NCBI RefSeq assembly: GCF_900087015.1
Contig: NZ_FLKP01000002.1
Span: forward strand, 1,178,001 to 1,242,000
From: Christensenella timonensis
GTDB taxonomy: Bacteria; Bacillota; Clostridia; Christensenellales; Christensenellaceae
Direction: 5' to 3'
Length of the DNA: 64,000 bases
This document shows positions 30,201-34,413 of this stretch, one piece after another; the stretch's first letter is position 1, and each line of letters starts with the position of its first letter. A program made the translations under genes and the position numbers. A model generated the notes under the pieces. It had not been told where the DNA came from, did no database searches, and saw nothing but the letters and a program-made list of their open reading frames with translations.

Positions 30201-31129
30201 CGACGGTCAAAAACAGTTACAACAAGGGAAATATTGCCACAACGAGCACGAACAGCAGCCAGAACACGGGCGGTATCGTGGGGAACGCGGGCGCAAATAC
30301 GCGGATTGAAGGCTGCTATAACATCGGCAGCATCCAAAACGCACGCACGAGCACCTATACGGGCGGCATCCTTGGGAATCGTAATAACGTGACGACGACG
30401 GTATTGATCAATAATTATTGGAGTATCGATGCGAGCGTGGTGACGCGCGGCACGGGGGGCGTGAGCGCGGCAGGCAGTGAAAAGGCAACGGAAGCAAAAA
30501 AATTGACATCGAGGCAGATGCGCGGCGGGGATCTGTTTGGATTGCCGGAGGACGCCTATGAAGGAAATGCGGCGGGCTATCCGGAGATCCGGGAGAACCG
30601 GGAAGGCCAGCAGGTCTATGAGGTAGCCAGCGAGGCAGACCTTGCGGCCATGGCGCAGCGGCCGTACGCCATGTATGTACAAACGGGCGATATTGCGGTA
30701 ACAAGTACGTTCTGGAATCCGGTGGGCAATGCGAACGCGCCCTTTACGGGCAGCTTTGACGGCCGGGGCTATGCGGTAAGCGACGTGAAGATGCCGACAG
30801 GAACGGGTACGAACCGCGGTTTGTTCGGTTATGTGAGCGGGGCGGATATCGCCAATGTGAACGTACGCAACGCGGTATTTGTGGGCGGCAGCAATATCGG
30901 CGGCATCGCAGGCTATGTGACGGGGGAAACAAACATCCTAAACAGCGACGTGACGGGGACGGTCACAGCGGCTACAGCGTCGGCCGGCGGGATCGCGGGC
31001 AACGTCGTGTCGGCATCGGCACATATCGAAGGCTGCTACAGCAAAGCGGCAGTGACGGCAGGCACGGGCGCCGGCGGGATCGCGGGCAGCGTGGGCGGCG
31101 CTGCGCCTCGGCCAGCGCACGGGCAGTGA
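9230..31129 (+). CDS. Giant mosaic GLUG/Ig-like/DUF6273-like secreted protein (before frameshift)
   Basis: This 7,299-residue frame has an N-terminal basic stretch and signal peptide (about residues 20-50, MTAFLLAFALIFSIV, cleavage near AMAAE). Four super-repeats of about 1,010 residues (about 113-4,150) each hold a type A GLUG block (YDDFKKIGVD ... GGRNMTWN), a beta domain, a type B GLUG block (VPDYDTFKKIG) and an Ig-like domain with DSQSGV. Four modules with the pattern AMVWFGNYPQS ... LWRTLES ... RPALNLD follow (about 4,160-6,330), resembling DUF6273. Three further GLUG blocks start near residues 6,517, 6,820 and 7,130. The frame ends abruptly inside the last block, which continues in another frame at 31126-32577. 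GLUG repeats occur in bacterial surface adhesins; an adhesive or matrix role is inferred. No LPXTG, SLH or WxL motif was found. Confidence 0.85.
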   Translation: MMKDLRSVKGSKVTDKKRNRRERVRSMTAFLLAFALIFSIVPTAMAAELPTQISETQELEPLGSEDIANGTNAWENGVPKQLPKAQINNLNVVSSADVKAAADADGRIQIDSYEKFKRIGHDPAYPLDASYIQTADFKIPDNTTHTPIGDGNTPFTGTYDGGGHTITGGQNLEMNVVYHNDYGYAVGLFGSVQKNARLCNFTVSNVEFAVSYTQQDISGNDVGYTGIVMGADRDEPVIENIHVQNCGVSVTSDSVRLATGGFAGYAAGTIKDCTVNNTFVSHTGGAGATQYLGGMFGIGNGGTAWTVNNCHVNGGHVEALNAESGSILVSGFSGSTGGVYSDCSTSADLYADTSSDVSLGGFFSALAGNSHITNCISTSKISYNTAKPPARLYLGGFLASASSNTAGMQLENNLAINSIEYTFAGSGAADGGNIGGFVGRLSVAPSASTFKGNYYFNNGGGNLQNRTGKLGSYIDGNEFVDAGIHKLDTTAEVSPFPTELKFTSLNAPANIYSMGDIFGYTDVSYSIKDGTDPQNAFSLTNTAGDTSQLTQTKAVAPNELPTVVVTYNRVGAASIIKEIPVTEAVIAVPDYETFAKIGQDAAYPLSGSYLQTADWTIPDGTTHTPVGNATTPFLGTYDGGGRIITGSAGFKINKAIAGDGSYEIGIFGHTAKATIKNLTIKDIHVEQTETDIEYCGILAGFVQGTVESVTIVDSSIKVNITNTAIAKNIIVGGLIGMGVEATMNNCVVKNTNVDVTPVIGGGNYAYTGLLAGVVAIGNINNSVGDGGTVKVDNAAYPGGTVQGSVIGQIDSNVKIANTHCYNTQIIRDGNATTNFIGGFVAVEVGDSTTFAIRNCSTTATSTANGTDGVCGGFIGRHDITAANMENAFVNNTFTASVGYTNKVGSFSATQDGAITDNMIKLVSDPTLATLTIQNLTTSPTSTQWLNAAGTMDVSAEVTSTLSDAKYVFIASSEDADSSSALMMLSANGDRFTGTIPASAMENIIGSGTLYLCAQTKNTSGAQTARASQPITVLRDPYSPRLSGINKEDMQDGTINISLSATDSQSGVAGVYAAASDTDYTAGQVALTYNDTTKKWSAALPGGTWYLYAKDNAGNISAAPEKIEAAVSDWIPVYDYDDFKKIGVEKGYPLSGKYIQMADFKIPDSTVHTPIGNADAPFAGIYNGNNKTITGGRNMTWNSVVSKTGNLFPAAYATGLFGVMDGKVSSLSLDGFTIINKSAPAGQTYIASSLAGCVGGAVENVTAQNITIEINSAATESDRGGRAGALAGIVMGSSASLKNCLVENISIDIVTPAAMISAGGLCAMLIDGAYAIDCTAASGTINAGACQTTGVGGLIGHVFSAKVENCYSSVDSVNAGLTSPANLMSVGGLIGLQSDTYAASSTINHCVSSGNITAVPAYATTANAYRIGGFIGTIAVATGTPLASNNAAYGKMNITGNSGGVGSFFGVTNCTTVSFAGNVCVNNGFGKSGSSYPVAGLTDSHIRFVATPEPSVTDLNMQELNRDYNISSAAEAFGYTAKWSVDNPKFELNATAGDSVSVRQMEPLSSPDEAANIMITYQKGTTSSAATVSLKGVIGVPDYDTFKLIGKGNYGLERGYYQTQDFTIPNNTVHTPIGSYAAPFTGTYDGGNHTVKAGVISYNLANIVQNDLKGASLFGTVSGGLQNINVEGLHYTSTAVEGQYVATIVSSLRNGGRLLNSHVRNCVLNIDTVSYGGLIMSAIVGHAFDNAYIEGCSANNVTLESKSKVTGDVIVGGVAGVNRSSTIKNSTANTNIDISEGSITQGSTIVGGFVGDAHDNGQTIDWLIQNCSADGTIAVNGLVGTTTCGVYLGGFAGHTQQNFMPASPKIVNSRTNTTISSDLIDGSAVLIKCGGFIGGNDMVTTKSAAAYSGNTYTASCKYPNRVSANSTTPDTGSNFDDSMIKLIDAPITISNLMLDPPEGAWANASQGVGVQADVKTTSDVTGTVQVFVAADANETNPANGTEISKSTNLFMPNTYKLAGGADGLFGSGAMYLIAQDADDPTARRATYGFNILRDLYSPRMENLSANKNNAGGFDVSLDVTDSQSGMGYVFASKDASNPAEAGRVQLAKASDNTNAWSGSVAVPATGEKWYIYAVDKAGNMSTAPLVVDDSVAGRIEIWTYDDFKKIGVDPAYPLSGNYIQMADFVIPDGTTHTPIGDSATPFTGTYDGGSHTITGGRNMTWNTVGEKKAVGLFGYTSGVVKNLDIKEFDLAVGNIELVGIVAGRSSGKLRNVHVKDSSVTISTMESINLIASGALAGDIQNGVVTGCTATNVNVSVDASGTTYICAGGLFGGTNNSEAIENCAVTGGAVDTNGTQTVYIGGFVGYASASKYSNCNTSADVTDIGGLATQLRAGGFVGSVQNSVSTFNTCTTTGKVTSNGNNTVSYFGGFAGWTLNAALRFENCSTTGAMSYAGSDTKYCAGFVGVNWMNAAAVKNAFKGNTYVSAQYPRVGSGSTTNETNAPDDINDTTIHILTDAAPTPSPVNIKTLNTPVTVDSVGDDFGYYGVKWEFEYPDSVREYFTLSAAEGQQVKVTQTKACPAPAEVTLKATYSKVGYNDIAKTVKVRGVVAVPDYDTFKKIGADTQNGYSLDRSYYQTQDFAIPANTVHTPIGNHIASFSGIYDGGNHTVTGGEGMSAVPTTGNSASVYTMGLFGHFTGTLKNWNVKNVSIANTSKETNWGGVVIGDLINGTTENVRVSDSKVEIYTSANNGQAGALVGISHDVNSIIRNCTAKNNDVKVNFNNASYSAFAGGLVGCNQYGAQIYDSSVIGGNVSVNGSAIAIESVGGLVGESNSKFTIDNCHVDGTIVSLAGKLAATANLGGFIGSIDSDSAGQTVTNCSTTAQSSINGTAGRGGGFIGYHVMTTANAQAAFADNTFSTSVGYANKVGASSATVDANISDSMIRLIDDNNITISNITLDPAADIIWINGNQKVGVKANVAKSNGVTGDISVFISSDPNAVSGTNMRVTPDDGVYELAQAAGLMESGTQYVIAKNADNSMRASAPFTILRDIYSPHISNVQQQTTQDRQNVSAAVIDSQSGVAKVYASQNATNAKPEDAGSTAFDRVAAGDIWSGVLSEGTWYIYAIDRVGNFSDVPIKVDVKASGWIPIYSYADFKKIGVDALYPLDGKYIQMNDFKIPDGTEHTPVGNNNAGEYFTGIYNGNHCTITGGKNMTWKVVGSAKLTGLFGYIGSGTVMDLSIRKVAIESTDVLQAGILAAAMGSAKISGVSVSDSAIKCDTNTTEQTFFGGLTGSVSASSFEKCTVDDTNIETVNAQVNIVRVGGFIGYGSQSTFTDCAVNGGTFNAASSKIANGHSILGGFTAGGHDVVFRNCSTSADVHNGGSYNVYTGGFGGLVSKSTTGELVFENCTASGNITTEDASGLQEAAGFVSTLATTASKAGFVKPLFQNCAALGKFVKIGSAGLSSVISGSFNGRNSIILDSTETADYAGVFVNNVCTNTTYGKVALTNAYNATNNADIDRGITLLATPQPSVSILNIHEMDKDYTVQGAAQAFGYTAHWSIDNPKFQLSNVVGDNVNVRQLVPLANGNEKATLTVTYSKAGQADITAAVDILGVIGVPDFAAFEKVGKDTANGYNLDRGYLQTADITIPDNTVWTPIAPTEATKFSGIYDGGNYTLYARNISFPATGNVYPSGDISASALFGCVYGTVQNITVSGLKYMAANLSRNQEVAPLVAFLGTDAKLINAHSKDCTLDMGAYTGYLVMGGLVAEMYDSYAENCSSDNVTLIGGTTGTGGNAFIGGFLGSMDTCTVKSSTANANITLNGSNSGQVFLGGFGGAGNSTNGPWLFENCNASGSITANETFNGANVQGIGGFIGSVWMPTTCAASIKDCSTVTHITSTVVDGSVTNVKCGGFIGNNGLVSLTDNVYSNNTYTAACKYSNKVGKTSSVPDASITDSMIRLLGDDIEITDIQQYPGYWTNAADGRTVTATIKANGTSVIDETNVFVSDDPLSITNAVPMTRIAGTDTFTTADGALKLGGKMYVVAKDSNSGGAPTYVEFESRVDAYSPAVESITVTENIGDAQDVAAKVRDSQSGVSRVFASRELGAADGVELELDSTAEADGSLVTYSVKKLAAGDWYLYAADNVGNLSAEPTPFTVRDIEDMSIGDISQYWDGLGAGESVTPLIENNRAMVWFGSYNQTGEKESPVLWRTLESGSSETMLMTEYVPAAVRYDDLDASPVNLYWANFNGINSGTRAWMNNLQGRTVDYASNGFLNNAFSETEKALTLNTIVKPPDKDGEAWGYGIPTSDKLFLLNSAQATDPKYYKDAAARKVLATTDTKNKLMADGYTSEVTADGYIHYYIPEPFSSAKYNQVSIINQAGNIVGATASLSVCIHGVRPATNLDSSSIMLVAAGNDGSAPRTSGTLTETTGSAPDSFDTVYGSDSQTFRVFERVTDGSLTMGNINGDVRTALAGDMLDVSYEGATRSKIGADIYAGVLLVNKVTHEKYQARLQKITDENGTLQITLPSGLASGSYAMFLWAENEQQRKASQPVKFTVNIGQAKEETAPVLSNGTQVPAAGTKAPTKNITITASDASGISNIFVATNPGAMSGISMTANGGNVYESQTLYTNDTYYVIAYDVFGNRSVSGAIPVSDIGMSDGNPPVITNGKQETDELKAEKNVTADVMRGSAEITQVYVTERDNSTGMETGDVEMQKTGSGDAYQTVSALKKNGVYYVVAYDAEGNRAEVRVLVDKIELVSKDDISTYYDGIVNGMGTAARAMVWFGGWPQSAPAATANEPMLWRTLESDAGSITLLSEYAPYTSYFDKDTGNYNQFWYNNANKVSSDIRAWMNGGAGMVSDGNYSRYIKSDTTYPSFYINAFGAEEKGLILPTKITTEAGNAAAWGGLYGNNGQAYSVFDKVFALSAGDTKDVKYFAGDTDLKTIITPNASNNGANNSYTSVYGTMTGKAGYHYNNYGYWFTRSPYDGTAHQVHAEGYTSASGYIADHNANVTNNDAAARPAINLDSSAVVFTAASNTGGSPAVLGEDTALVKAAGDAPSSFALAYGTDSQSFRVFRRGGQEMTLTAGTGYGGVDTVTFDYTGATYGRDNYISAMLVNTATKDKWTGRIAKVTAADGSVTVKLPVNVGAEGYRLYIWNESEADKNTSEPMMYALDQMGPEIVSVTNLYRGAVNEEWTNGEKTVEAVVRPRSTAVDDAKVYIADSIDAEPSAATNVFLSKKAGAENTYEATKDDWVNGGQKYLIAYDTAGMRSAFKFTLYVDKYSPNISNVMVGNEPSTYVQYVTAQVIDTQSGVNPSRVFASQEYKNAVDGILFTQTVGSNQYTAMIPAGTWYIYAVDNIGNITDEMSVYKIEVTGTEDPSIGDISQYYDGISNATGALDEANRAMVWFGNFMQGADGTRHPLLWRTLESTTGSTILMTEYNLISGNVHNNTASGNEYILSNVRGWLNSYLVTDFDFSGADQGFLNNLNDANKNLIMTTALAPESSAATTLYDKVFAISNTELYRYYDGDITKSRAMGTDWAKTTSYSGGKLEDADGYSAYWLRTPSTESSRLKVAGAINFSTEISVESSTIGLRPAVNLDPNQVILTASGTYGDAPLTVGSTLTKVTGAAPDSFSINYGADSQSFRVFERDVNLTLGTTTAKRVIAEAGNTVRIDYFGASASDQNYFNMLLVDKTSKAKWQGRIAPITATNGYAEFILPADLPDGSYAAFIWNENEGTKKASEPVKFSVNIGSIPEDTQPPVIANEAQQPADAAQVKKVAADITDNIGVTNAFVSMDQNALAGTSMTPVGSGNQWESQNIYYEGTYYIIAYDAAGNRAVSGPVVVSDIANPNIPVITNVKQVDNAVANSRAVQADVAWSSGATGQRVFVASDPNATTGIELVLSAGDTYVSETGVAKNGTWYIIAVDSNGNRASAPVYVDKVSTVLPTDVSTYYDGIVNGSATDKRAMVWFGNYPQSSASANEPILWRTVESTTGNVLMMSEYLLAGGNWNNAGNNNLYASESGSSHARAWLNSTQGWDYDFSSGTGINGGFLNTAFTNPQKNMVVETVVEGESSTAGTGKTVFDKLFPISYQEAVSSVYFPTSGSRAAIATPVSKTQDGNWHPAGGLTGTYWMLRTPDSTTNSNIYRVNDTGQISTTGPVNTTWSIRPALNLDPSKIVLTAANNAGGAPAATTNITTTALGSAPANFAATYGTQDNESFRVFERGGNGVLTAQISHLKGHTEGTIRYSSASYEAGQTYIAGLLVNKNTKEKYAARLIATDASGYGTFDITLPADVADHPENYALYIWNENEQARTTSDIVIFDGTTEGLKSDREPPVIKSVFQIPDNDTWEQSRKIGATALDAETGVLKLFYTDRAQGAESGTDMEWNAIENCWESKEEITTPGTYYVYGIDKAGNVTKTGTPVELKKIDAIAPEILGYTLDSAGTLSVTVKDTGGSGIAKVTWSRTESGAGTQMRETAEGSGVFEGTVPTDGGAYWLSATDGAGNVTKLQTSGVYLIYTEEDLRDIINHPDGMHIQKNDITLTSEWIPVGSADTPFTGSYDGGGYLIYGLRAAGEENTGLFGVAKDATLKNIGVENIEIKGGNNAGALVGLAKGSMVIENCDSGVGSVTGSSNAGGLAGSVIAGDGCAAHITGSYSKTDVTGGMNTGGLIGFAAGSTSGDTTTIQTSYSKGRVSSEAGSFVGGVIGQLTDASLADAYATGAVAASGTANIGGVAGGLSGKAQASGCYWNASGNGAVYGIGAADGGGSDETGKTGKLARPDMLGKTFGLPTGDAGYTLVRTGYPDITANPDKHPTDVYYIRTEEDLKDMANHPYAVHIQLNNIELTGNWTPVGSASEPFSGVFDGGGYALDGLVVSGTNNLGLFGYVSGADIKNVRLENVTVTGNQYVGALAGRLDSSIGASSITNCAAVSGSITGMVFVGGLIGYTSSSNASVIDGCYNLCGVSAQSGTQAANVGGIAGYLYGGAAGAPTTVKNSYNKGNIATTSTNSSQNTGGIVGNAGANTRIEGCYNIGSIQNARTSTYTGGILGNRNNVTTTVLINNYWSIDASVVTRGTGGVSAAGSEKATEAKKLTSRQMRGGDLFGLPEDAYEGNAAGYPEIRENREGQQVYEVASEADLAAMAQRPYAMYVQTGDIAVTSTFWNPVGNANAPFTGSFDGRGYAVSDVKMPTGTGTNRGLFGYVSGADIANVNVRNAVFVGGSNIGGIAGYVTGETNILNSDVTGTVTAATASAGGIAGNVVSASAHIEGCYSKAAVTAGTGAGGIAGSVGGAAPRPAHGQ
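9566..21710 (+). repeat. Four ~3.03-kb coding super-repeats
   Basis: Type A GLUG blocks have their first aromatic residue at 9566, 12632, 15704 and 18677. Type B blocks start at 11000, 14021, 17063 and 20081. The period is therefore 2.97-3.07 kb in four copies. The strict A/B alternation shows the duplicated unit was the pair, not the single block. Copies have clearly diverged but keep motifs such as HTPIG, TGTYDGG and GGFIG. Confidence 0.85.
21720..28230 (+). repeat. Four ~1.8-kb DUF6273-like modules
   Basis: Copies begin near 21724 (ISQYWDG), 23512 (ISTYYDG), 25374 (ISQYYDG) and 27073 (VSTYYDG). Each then has RAMVWFG, a LWRTLES/VES box, a variable middle, RPA.NLD and a short Ig-like tail ending in 'WNE.E'. 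The variable middle is the most divergent part of each copy. Confidence 0.75.
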
Positions 31130-31500
31130 TCGCGGGCAGTTACAACAAGGGCGTTGTGCAAACGACAAAAACGGGCGCGGCACAAAACCTGGGCGGTATC
31201 GTGGGCATAGCGGCAAACGGCTACGTGCAGGTGCACGATACCTATAATGCAGGTATGCTCAAAGCGGCCGCAGCAGGAAACTTTGTGGGCGGGATCGCCG
31301 GAAACGGCGGAAGCGCAACTTTCACGAATAACGGCTGGGACGGCGATGTGGGCGGCGCCTCATACGGCGTGGGCGCCGGAAATGCCGCCGGCACGGACAG
31401 CGGAGCGCAAAAGCTTGGAAAAGCGGATATGCTGGGGCAGCTTTTCGGCCTGGACGCCGGGATATACACGGCAATCACGGCGCCGGAGGCGGATTACCCG
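28780..31500 (+). repeat. Three ~0.9-kb C-terminal GLUG modules
   Basis: Units begin near 28780 (IYTEEDLRD), 29689 (IRTEEDLKD) and 30620 (VASEADLAA). Each has 'F.GSFDG.GY', 'GLFGYV' and several 'GGIAG' turns. The third unit crosses the frameshift. Confidence 0.8.
31099..31108 (+). other. Apparent single-base deletion (frameshift) in the giant gene
   Basis: The GLUG reading GGIAGSVGGAA is in the upstream frame until about 31104. From about 31105 the downstream frame reads ASASARAVIAGSYNKG, a perfect continuation of the module. Restoring one base here (giving GCC GCC instead of GCGCC) joins both into one frame of about 7,782 residues. No heptameric slippery sequence is visible, so a sequencing error or real mutation is likelier than programmed shifting. 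Confidence 0.8.
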
Positions 31501-32577
31501 CAGGTGACAAGGAACCCGGAGGAAATGCGGGAAGGCACGCCGCCAGTGATCGGCAGCGTGAGCGAATATCCCGCGCAGGCGGATACGGCGTGGGCGCAGG
31601 AACGTACACTGCGCGCGGAAGTGACGGACAGCTGGCCACTGCTCGGCCGCGTCTGGTGTTCGACGGACGAAGCAGGCAGGGAAAACACTTGCGAGATGCA
31701 GCTCAATGATGCGGCGGCCCATGTGTACGAGAGCGTACACGGGATGGCGGAAGGGACATATTACGTGCATGCGGAAAGTTTTGGCGGGCAGCGCGCAGAC
31801 AGCAGCGCAGTGGCGGTCGGCGGGATCGATACGGCGGCGCCGCTGGTCAGCAATGTGTTATTTACGGATACGGGTGCAAGCGGCACAAAGGTGACGTTTG
31901 AAGTAACGGATACGCAAAGCGGTGTAACGGCGGCGAACATTGTGTGGAAGACGGAAGCGGATGCCGGTTATGGACGCGGCGTAACGGACGAGGGAAATGG
32001 AAAGTATTCGTTTGAAACGGCGGACGATCCCAATACGGCGGTGCATATGATCCGCGCGACGGACAATGTGGGAAACACAAGCGAGAAGCGCGTGCTTGAC
32101 GAGGGAAATGTGCTGAATGTATCGGTACCGGTGAAGCTGATGTTTGCGGTGCTGCCGAATACGTTTGGCGGCGGATTCCTTGCGCCGGATTACACGGTGA
32201 AGAACAACAGTGCGTTTGTAAAGACGAAAGCGATCGTGACAGGTATGGAAGATACGGCACAATACAGCGGGGCGGAAAACGGGTTCAGCCTGGTAGCGCC
32301 GGGCAGCCGGTTGGCGGCAGACGAAATGGTGCTGTATGTAAAGGAAGCCTCTGCGGATGCGGGGGCGTTCACGGGCATGGAAAAGAGCGCGCTGGTACCA
32401 AACAGGCAGGGAACGTTCACACCCATTCTTTTGGGGGTGATGGATTCAAAGGCGCAAGGCAAGTTCACCTTTGCGGGCGATACGCCGAACTATAACATAT
32501 TCAGTATACCTTGGACGGATATACCGACGCTGCGCGCAGGATTTTCCATGACGCTGAAGTTTGAACAAAGCGGTTAG
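31126..32577 (+). CDS. C-terminal part of the giant surface protein (after frameshift)
   Basis: The frame continues the last GLUG module (GSYNKGVVQ, GGIVGIAANGY, GGIAGNGGSA), followed by an Ig-like domain with DTQSGV. The terminal beta domain (from about 32120) starts LNVSVPVKLMFAV and contains APDYTVKNNSAFVKTKAIV. This terminal domain resembles part of the secreted protein at 33175-33858 (VTVPLEIPLV ... APPAVRVYNNNE). The GTG at 31126 overlaps the upstream stop, but the fragment has no signal peptide or ribosome site, so it is not an independent gene. It is the true C-terminus if the frameshift is an error, or lost coding sequence if it is real. No membrane helix or sortase motif is present, so attachment must be non-covalent or through partners. 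Confidence 0.75.
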   Translation: MIAGSYNKGVVQTTKTGAAQNLGGIVGIAANGYVQVHDTYNAGMLKAAAAGNFVGGIAGNGGSATFTNNGWDGDVGGASYGVGAGNAAGTDSGAQKLGKADMLGQLFGLDAGIYTAITAPEADYPQVTRNPEEMREGTPPVIGSVSEYPAQADTAWAQERTLRAEVTDSWPLLGRVWCSTDEAGRENTCEMQLNDAAAHVYESVHGMAEGTYYVHAESFGGQRADSSAVAVGGIDTAAPLVSNVLFTDTGASGTKVTFEVTDTQSGVTAANIVWKTEADAGYGRGVTDEGNGKYSFETADDPNTAVHMIRATDNVGNTSEKRVLDEGNVLNVSVPVKLMFAVLPNTFGGGFLAPDYTVKNNSAFVKTKAIVTGMEDTAQYSGAENGFSLVAPGSRLAADEMVLYVKEASADAGAFTGMEKSALVPNRQGTFTPILLGVMDSKAQGKFTFAGDTPNYNIFSIPWTDIPTLRAGFSMTLKFEQSG

Positions 32578-32639
32578 CGCAGGCGCCATATGGCGGTCAC
32601 GGCACTGGTAAAGAAACGCGGAAAAAGAGAGAAGAGAGT

Positions 32640-33164
32640 ATGGCGGAAGGAAAGAAGAAAAAATACACGGCATTGGTGGTGGTTGTGGTCGTCGTGCTGG
32701 CGTGCGCGGTGGTTGCGGGCCTGCTTCTGACGGGCGTGATCGGCGGCTTGTCACCGGCGGAGTTTTTGACGGACGACCGCGCCAAAGACGGCGCAATGAG
32801 CGGCCTTTCACAGGAAGATATGTTGTCGCAGTTGCAGCAGAGCGTGGATGAAAGTACATTTTCCTTCAAGATCAATTCGCGGCCGGTATTCAAAAACGCA
32901 CAGGCAGAGGGCGCGCTGATGATCGAAAACCCGGCGACGAACGCCTATCCGATGAGCGTTACGATCGTACTGGACGATACGGGGGACGTGGTATACGAGA
33001 CCAAAGGGATCATGCCCAACCAGAGTATCGAAACGGACAAGCTGGATATTGAGCTTAAAAAAGGCGAGTATGCGGCGACAGCCACGATCTATGCGTACGA
33101 CCCGGATACCAAACAGCAGGTGGGACAGACGGCCGCAGGGCTGGTGATCACAATACAAGGCTAG
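32640..33164 (+). CDS. Single-pass membrane protein, paralog 1 of 4
   Basis: The 174-residue product has a basic N-terminus, one membrane helix (about residues 10-32) and an extracytoplasmic beta-rich domain. The domain has INSRPVFKNAQAEGALMIEN, 'VLDDTGDVVYE' and a final 'GLVITIQG'. The same pattern recurs at 33873, 35295 and 35826: 'INS.P.F...AEG.L.IEN.P.N.Y', 'DDTG..VYES', 'KG.Y..TATF.AYD' and 'AG.KI.I'. I do not recognise the family. It starts 62 bp after the giant gene with a GAAGAGAG ribosome site. A topology with the C-terminus outside would let it hold or guide the secreted proteins beside it. This copy is the most divergent of the four. Confidence 0.7.
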   Translation: MAEGKKKKYTALVVVVVVVLACAVVAGLLLTGVIGGLSPAEFLTDDRAKDGAMSGLSQEDMLSQLQQSVDESTFSFKINSRPVFKNAQAEGALMIENPATNAYPMSVTIVLDDTGDVVYETKGIMPNQSIETDKLDIELKKGEYAATATIYAYDPDTKQQVGQTAAGLVITIQG

Positions 33165-33174
33165 GGAAGAAGAT

Positions 33175-33858
33175 ATGAAACGACTGGTCAGTATCATACT
33201 GGTATGCATATTGGTAAGCGCAGGGGGCAAGGCAGCTTTTGCAACGCCTGCGTTCACGGAACCGCCGCAGGGGCAGGACATATCCTCATCACCGTCCGAT
33301 CCGGCCAGCCTTGCAGGGGAAGTGCCGGTCTATGGATATGTGGGCAGGGCTGCTGCCGGGGGGATCGACGTGGACGGCGACGGGACTATAGATATCGAGG
33401 TGAAAGCGGACGACATCCTGGATGTAACGGTACCGCTGGAAATACCGCTGGTCGCGGCGTCGTACCAGGGCGCTGCCAAGATGTTCGCACCTCCCGCTGT
33501 GCGCGTGTACAACAACAACGAAGACAGCTCCACGGCAGTCCGGGTAAGCATCATCGGCTTCGAGGCGCAAACGCCTACGGACGGGATCGTCCTGACAGAC
33601 GACAAAACGGCGGCAACAGAGGATACTGTGGCGCTCAAGGTATTAAAGCCGGACGGTGAACGCAATCCGTTTTCGTTCCCGGGCGGGGAAGGGTATGTGT
33701 GCAATGCAAGCAGCACAAATGCCCTGGTACTAGGAGAGGTCGAAGGCGGCGGGATGAGGTGTTTTACATACGGCTCGCCGCTCGTAGCGGGATTCATCAC
33801 AAAGCATATGGGCAAAAAACTGGCCTATGCGAATGTGTTCCGGTTTGACAAGGTATGA
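33175..33858 (+). CDS. Small secreted protein with beta domain shared with the giant protein
   Basis: The 227-residue product has a signal peptide (about 1-23, AAFATPA). A conspicuous acidic loop DVDGDGTIDIE (about 63-73) looks like a calcium-binding EF-hand/dockerin-type loop. A domain follows starting VTVPLEIPLVAAS and containing FAPPAVRVYNNNE, similar to the terminal domain of the giant protein. No membrane helix or anchor motif follows. It starts 10 bp after paralog 1, and its last codons overlap an in-frame start of paralog 2. It may be a minor subunit or cap assembled with the giant protein; function is inferred only from domain sharing and position. Confidence 0.7.
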   Translation: MKRLVSIILVCILVSAGGKAAFATPAFTEPPQGQDISSSPSDPASLAGEVPVYGYVGRAAAGGIDVDGDGTIDIEVKADDILDVTVPLEIPLVAASYQGAAKMFAPPAVRVYNNNEDSSTAVRVSIIGFEAQTPTDGIVLTDDKTAATEDTVALKVLKPDGERNPFSFPGGEGYVCNASSTNALVLGEVEGGGMRCFTYGSPLVAGFITKHMGKKLAYANVFRFDKV

Positions 33859-33872
33859 GGGGGAAGAAAACC

Positions 33873-34406
33873 ATGGGAGAAGGCAGCAGGGAAACAAAGC
33901 AAAAGAAAAGCAGGATCGTACCCATACTGATCATAGTAATCATAGTAATCGGGGCGGTGGCAGGATACCTGATCTACCAGAATGTAGCAAAAAGCGACAA
34001 GCGGTTTGATATCGACCAGGCGGCAAAGGACGGCTTTTTCGACGACAAAAGCCAGGAAGATATCGAAGCATTGCTAAGCCAGGTGGTCGAGGATGGGATG
34101 TTCAATATTTCCATCAACTCGAATCCCGTGTTTGAGGACGGGAACAGCGAAGGCAACCTGCGTATCGAAAACGTGCCCAACAATCCATATTACATGACGG
34201 TGAGGATCACGCGGGACGATACGGGGGAGACGGTCTACGAATCCGCAGGGATCAAGCAGGGACAGTATATCCAGAACGACAAGCTGGACGTAGCCCTTGG
34301 CAAGGGAACGTACCCATGCACGGCGACTTTCACGGCGGTGGATCCCAAAACGCTGGAGGCAGTGGGTACGGCGGGCGCGAAGATCAATGTATTCGTACTG
34401 AACTGA
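33873..34406 (+). CDS. Single-pass membrane protein, paralog 2 of 4
   Basis: The 177-residue product has a Lys-rich N-terminus, one helix (about residues 16-36, IVPILIIVIIVIGAVAGYLI) and the family's extracytoplasmic domain. The motifs are FNISINSNPVFEDG, NLRIENVPNNPYY, DDTGETVYES and a final GAKINVFV. ATG 33873 is preferred over 33855 because GGGGGAAG lies between them at ribosome-site distance. It lies between two small secreted proteins. Family unknown. Confidence 0.7.
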   Translation: MGEGSRETKQKKSRIVPILIIVIIVIGAVAGYLIYQNVAKSDKRFDIDQAAKDGFFDDKSQEDIEALLSQVVEDGMFNISINSNPVFEDGNSEGNLRIENVPNNPYYMTVRITRDDTGETVYESAGIKQGQYIQNDKLDVALGKGTYPCTATFTAVDPKTLEAVGTAGAKINVFVLN

Positions 34407-34413
34407 CGGAAAA

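Noticed and set aside
31099-31110. Programmed ribosomal frameshift in the giant gene
   Set aside because: No slippery heptamer or following structure like the A7 run of the IS element; deletion or sequencing error is simpler.
31126-31129. GTG overlapping the upstream stop as a real start of a separate gene
   Set aside because: No ribosome site or signal peptide, and the sequence continues a GLUG module begun in the upstream frame.
9566-31500. Regular repeats that might suggest a CRISPR array or satellite
   Set aside because: They are long diverged coding repeats in one frame, not short identical repeats with spacers.
33360-33395. Dockerin domain call from the DVDGDGTIDIE loop
   Set aside because: Only one loop is present; dockerins have two with conserved helices, so only a possible calcium loop is noted.
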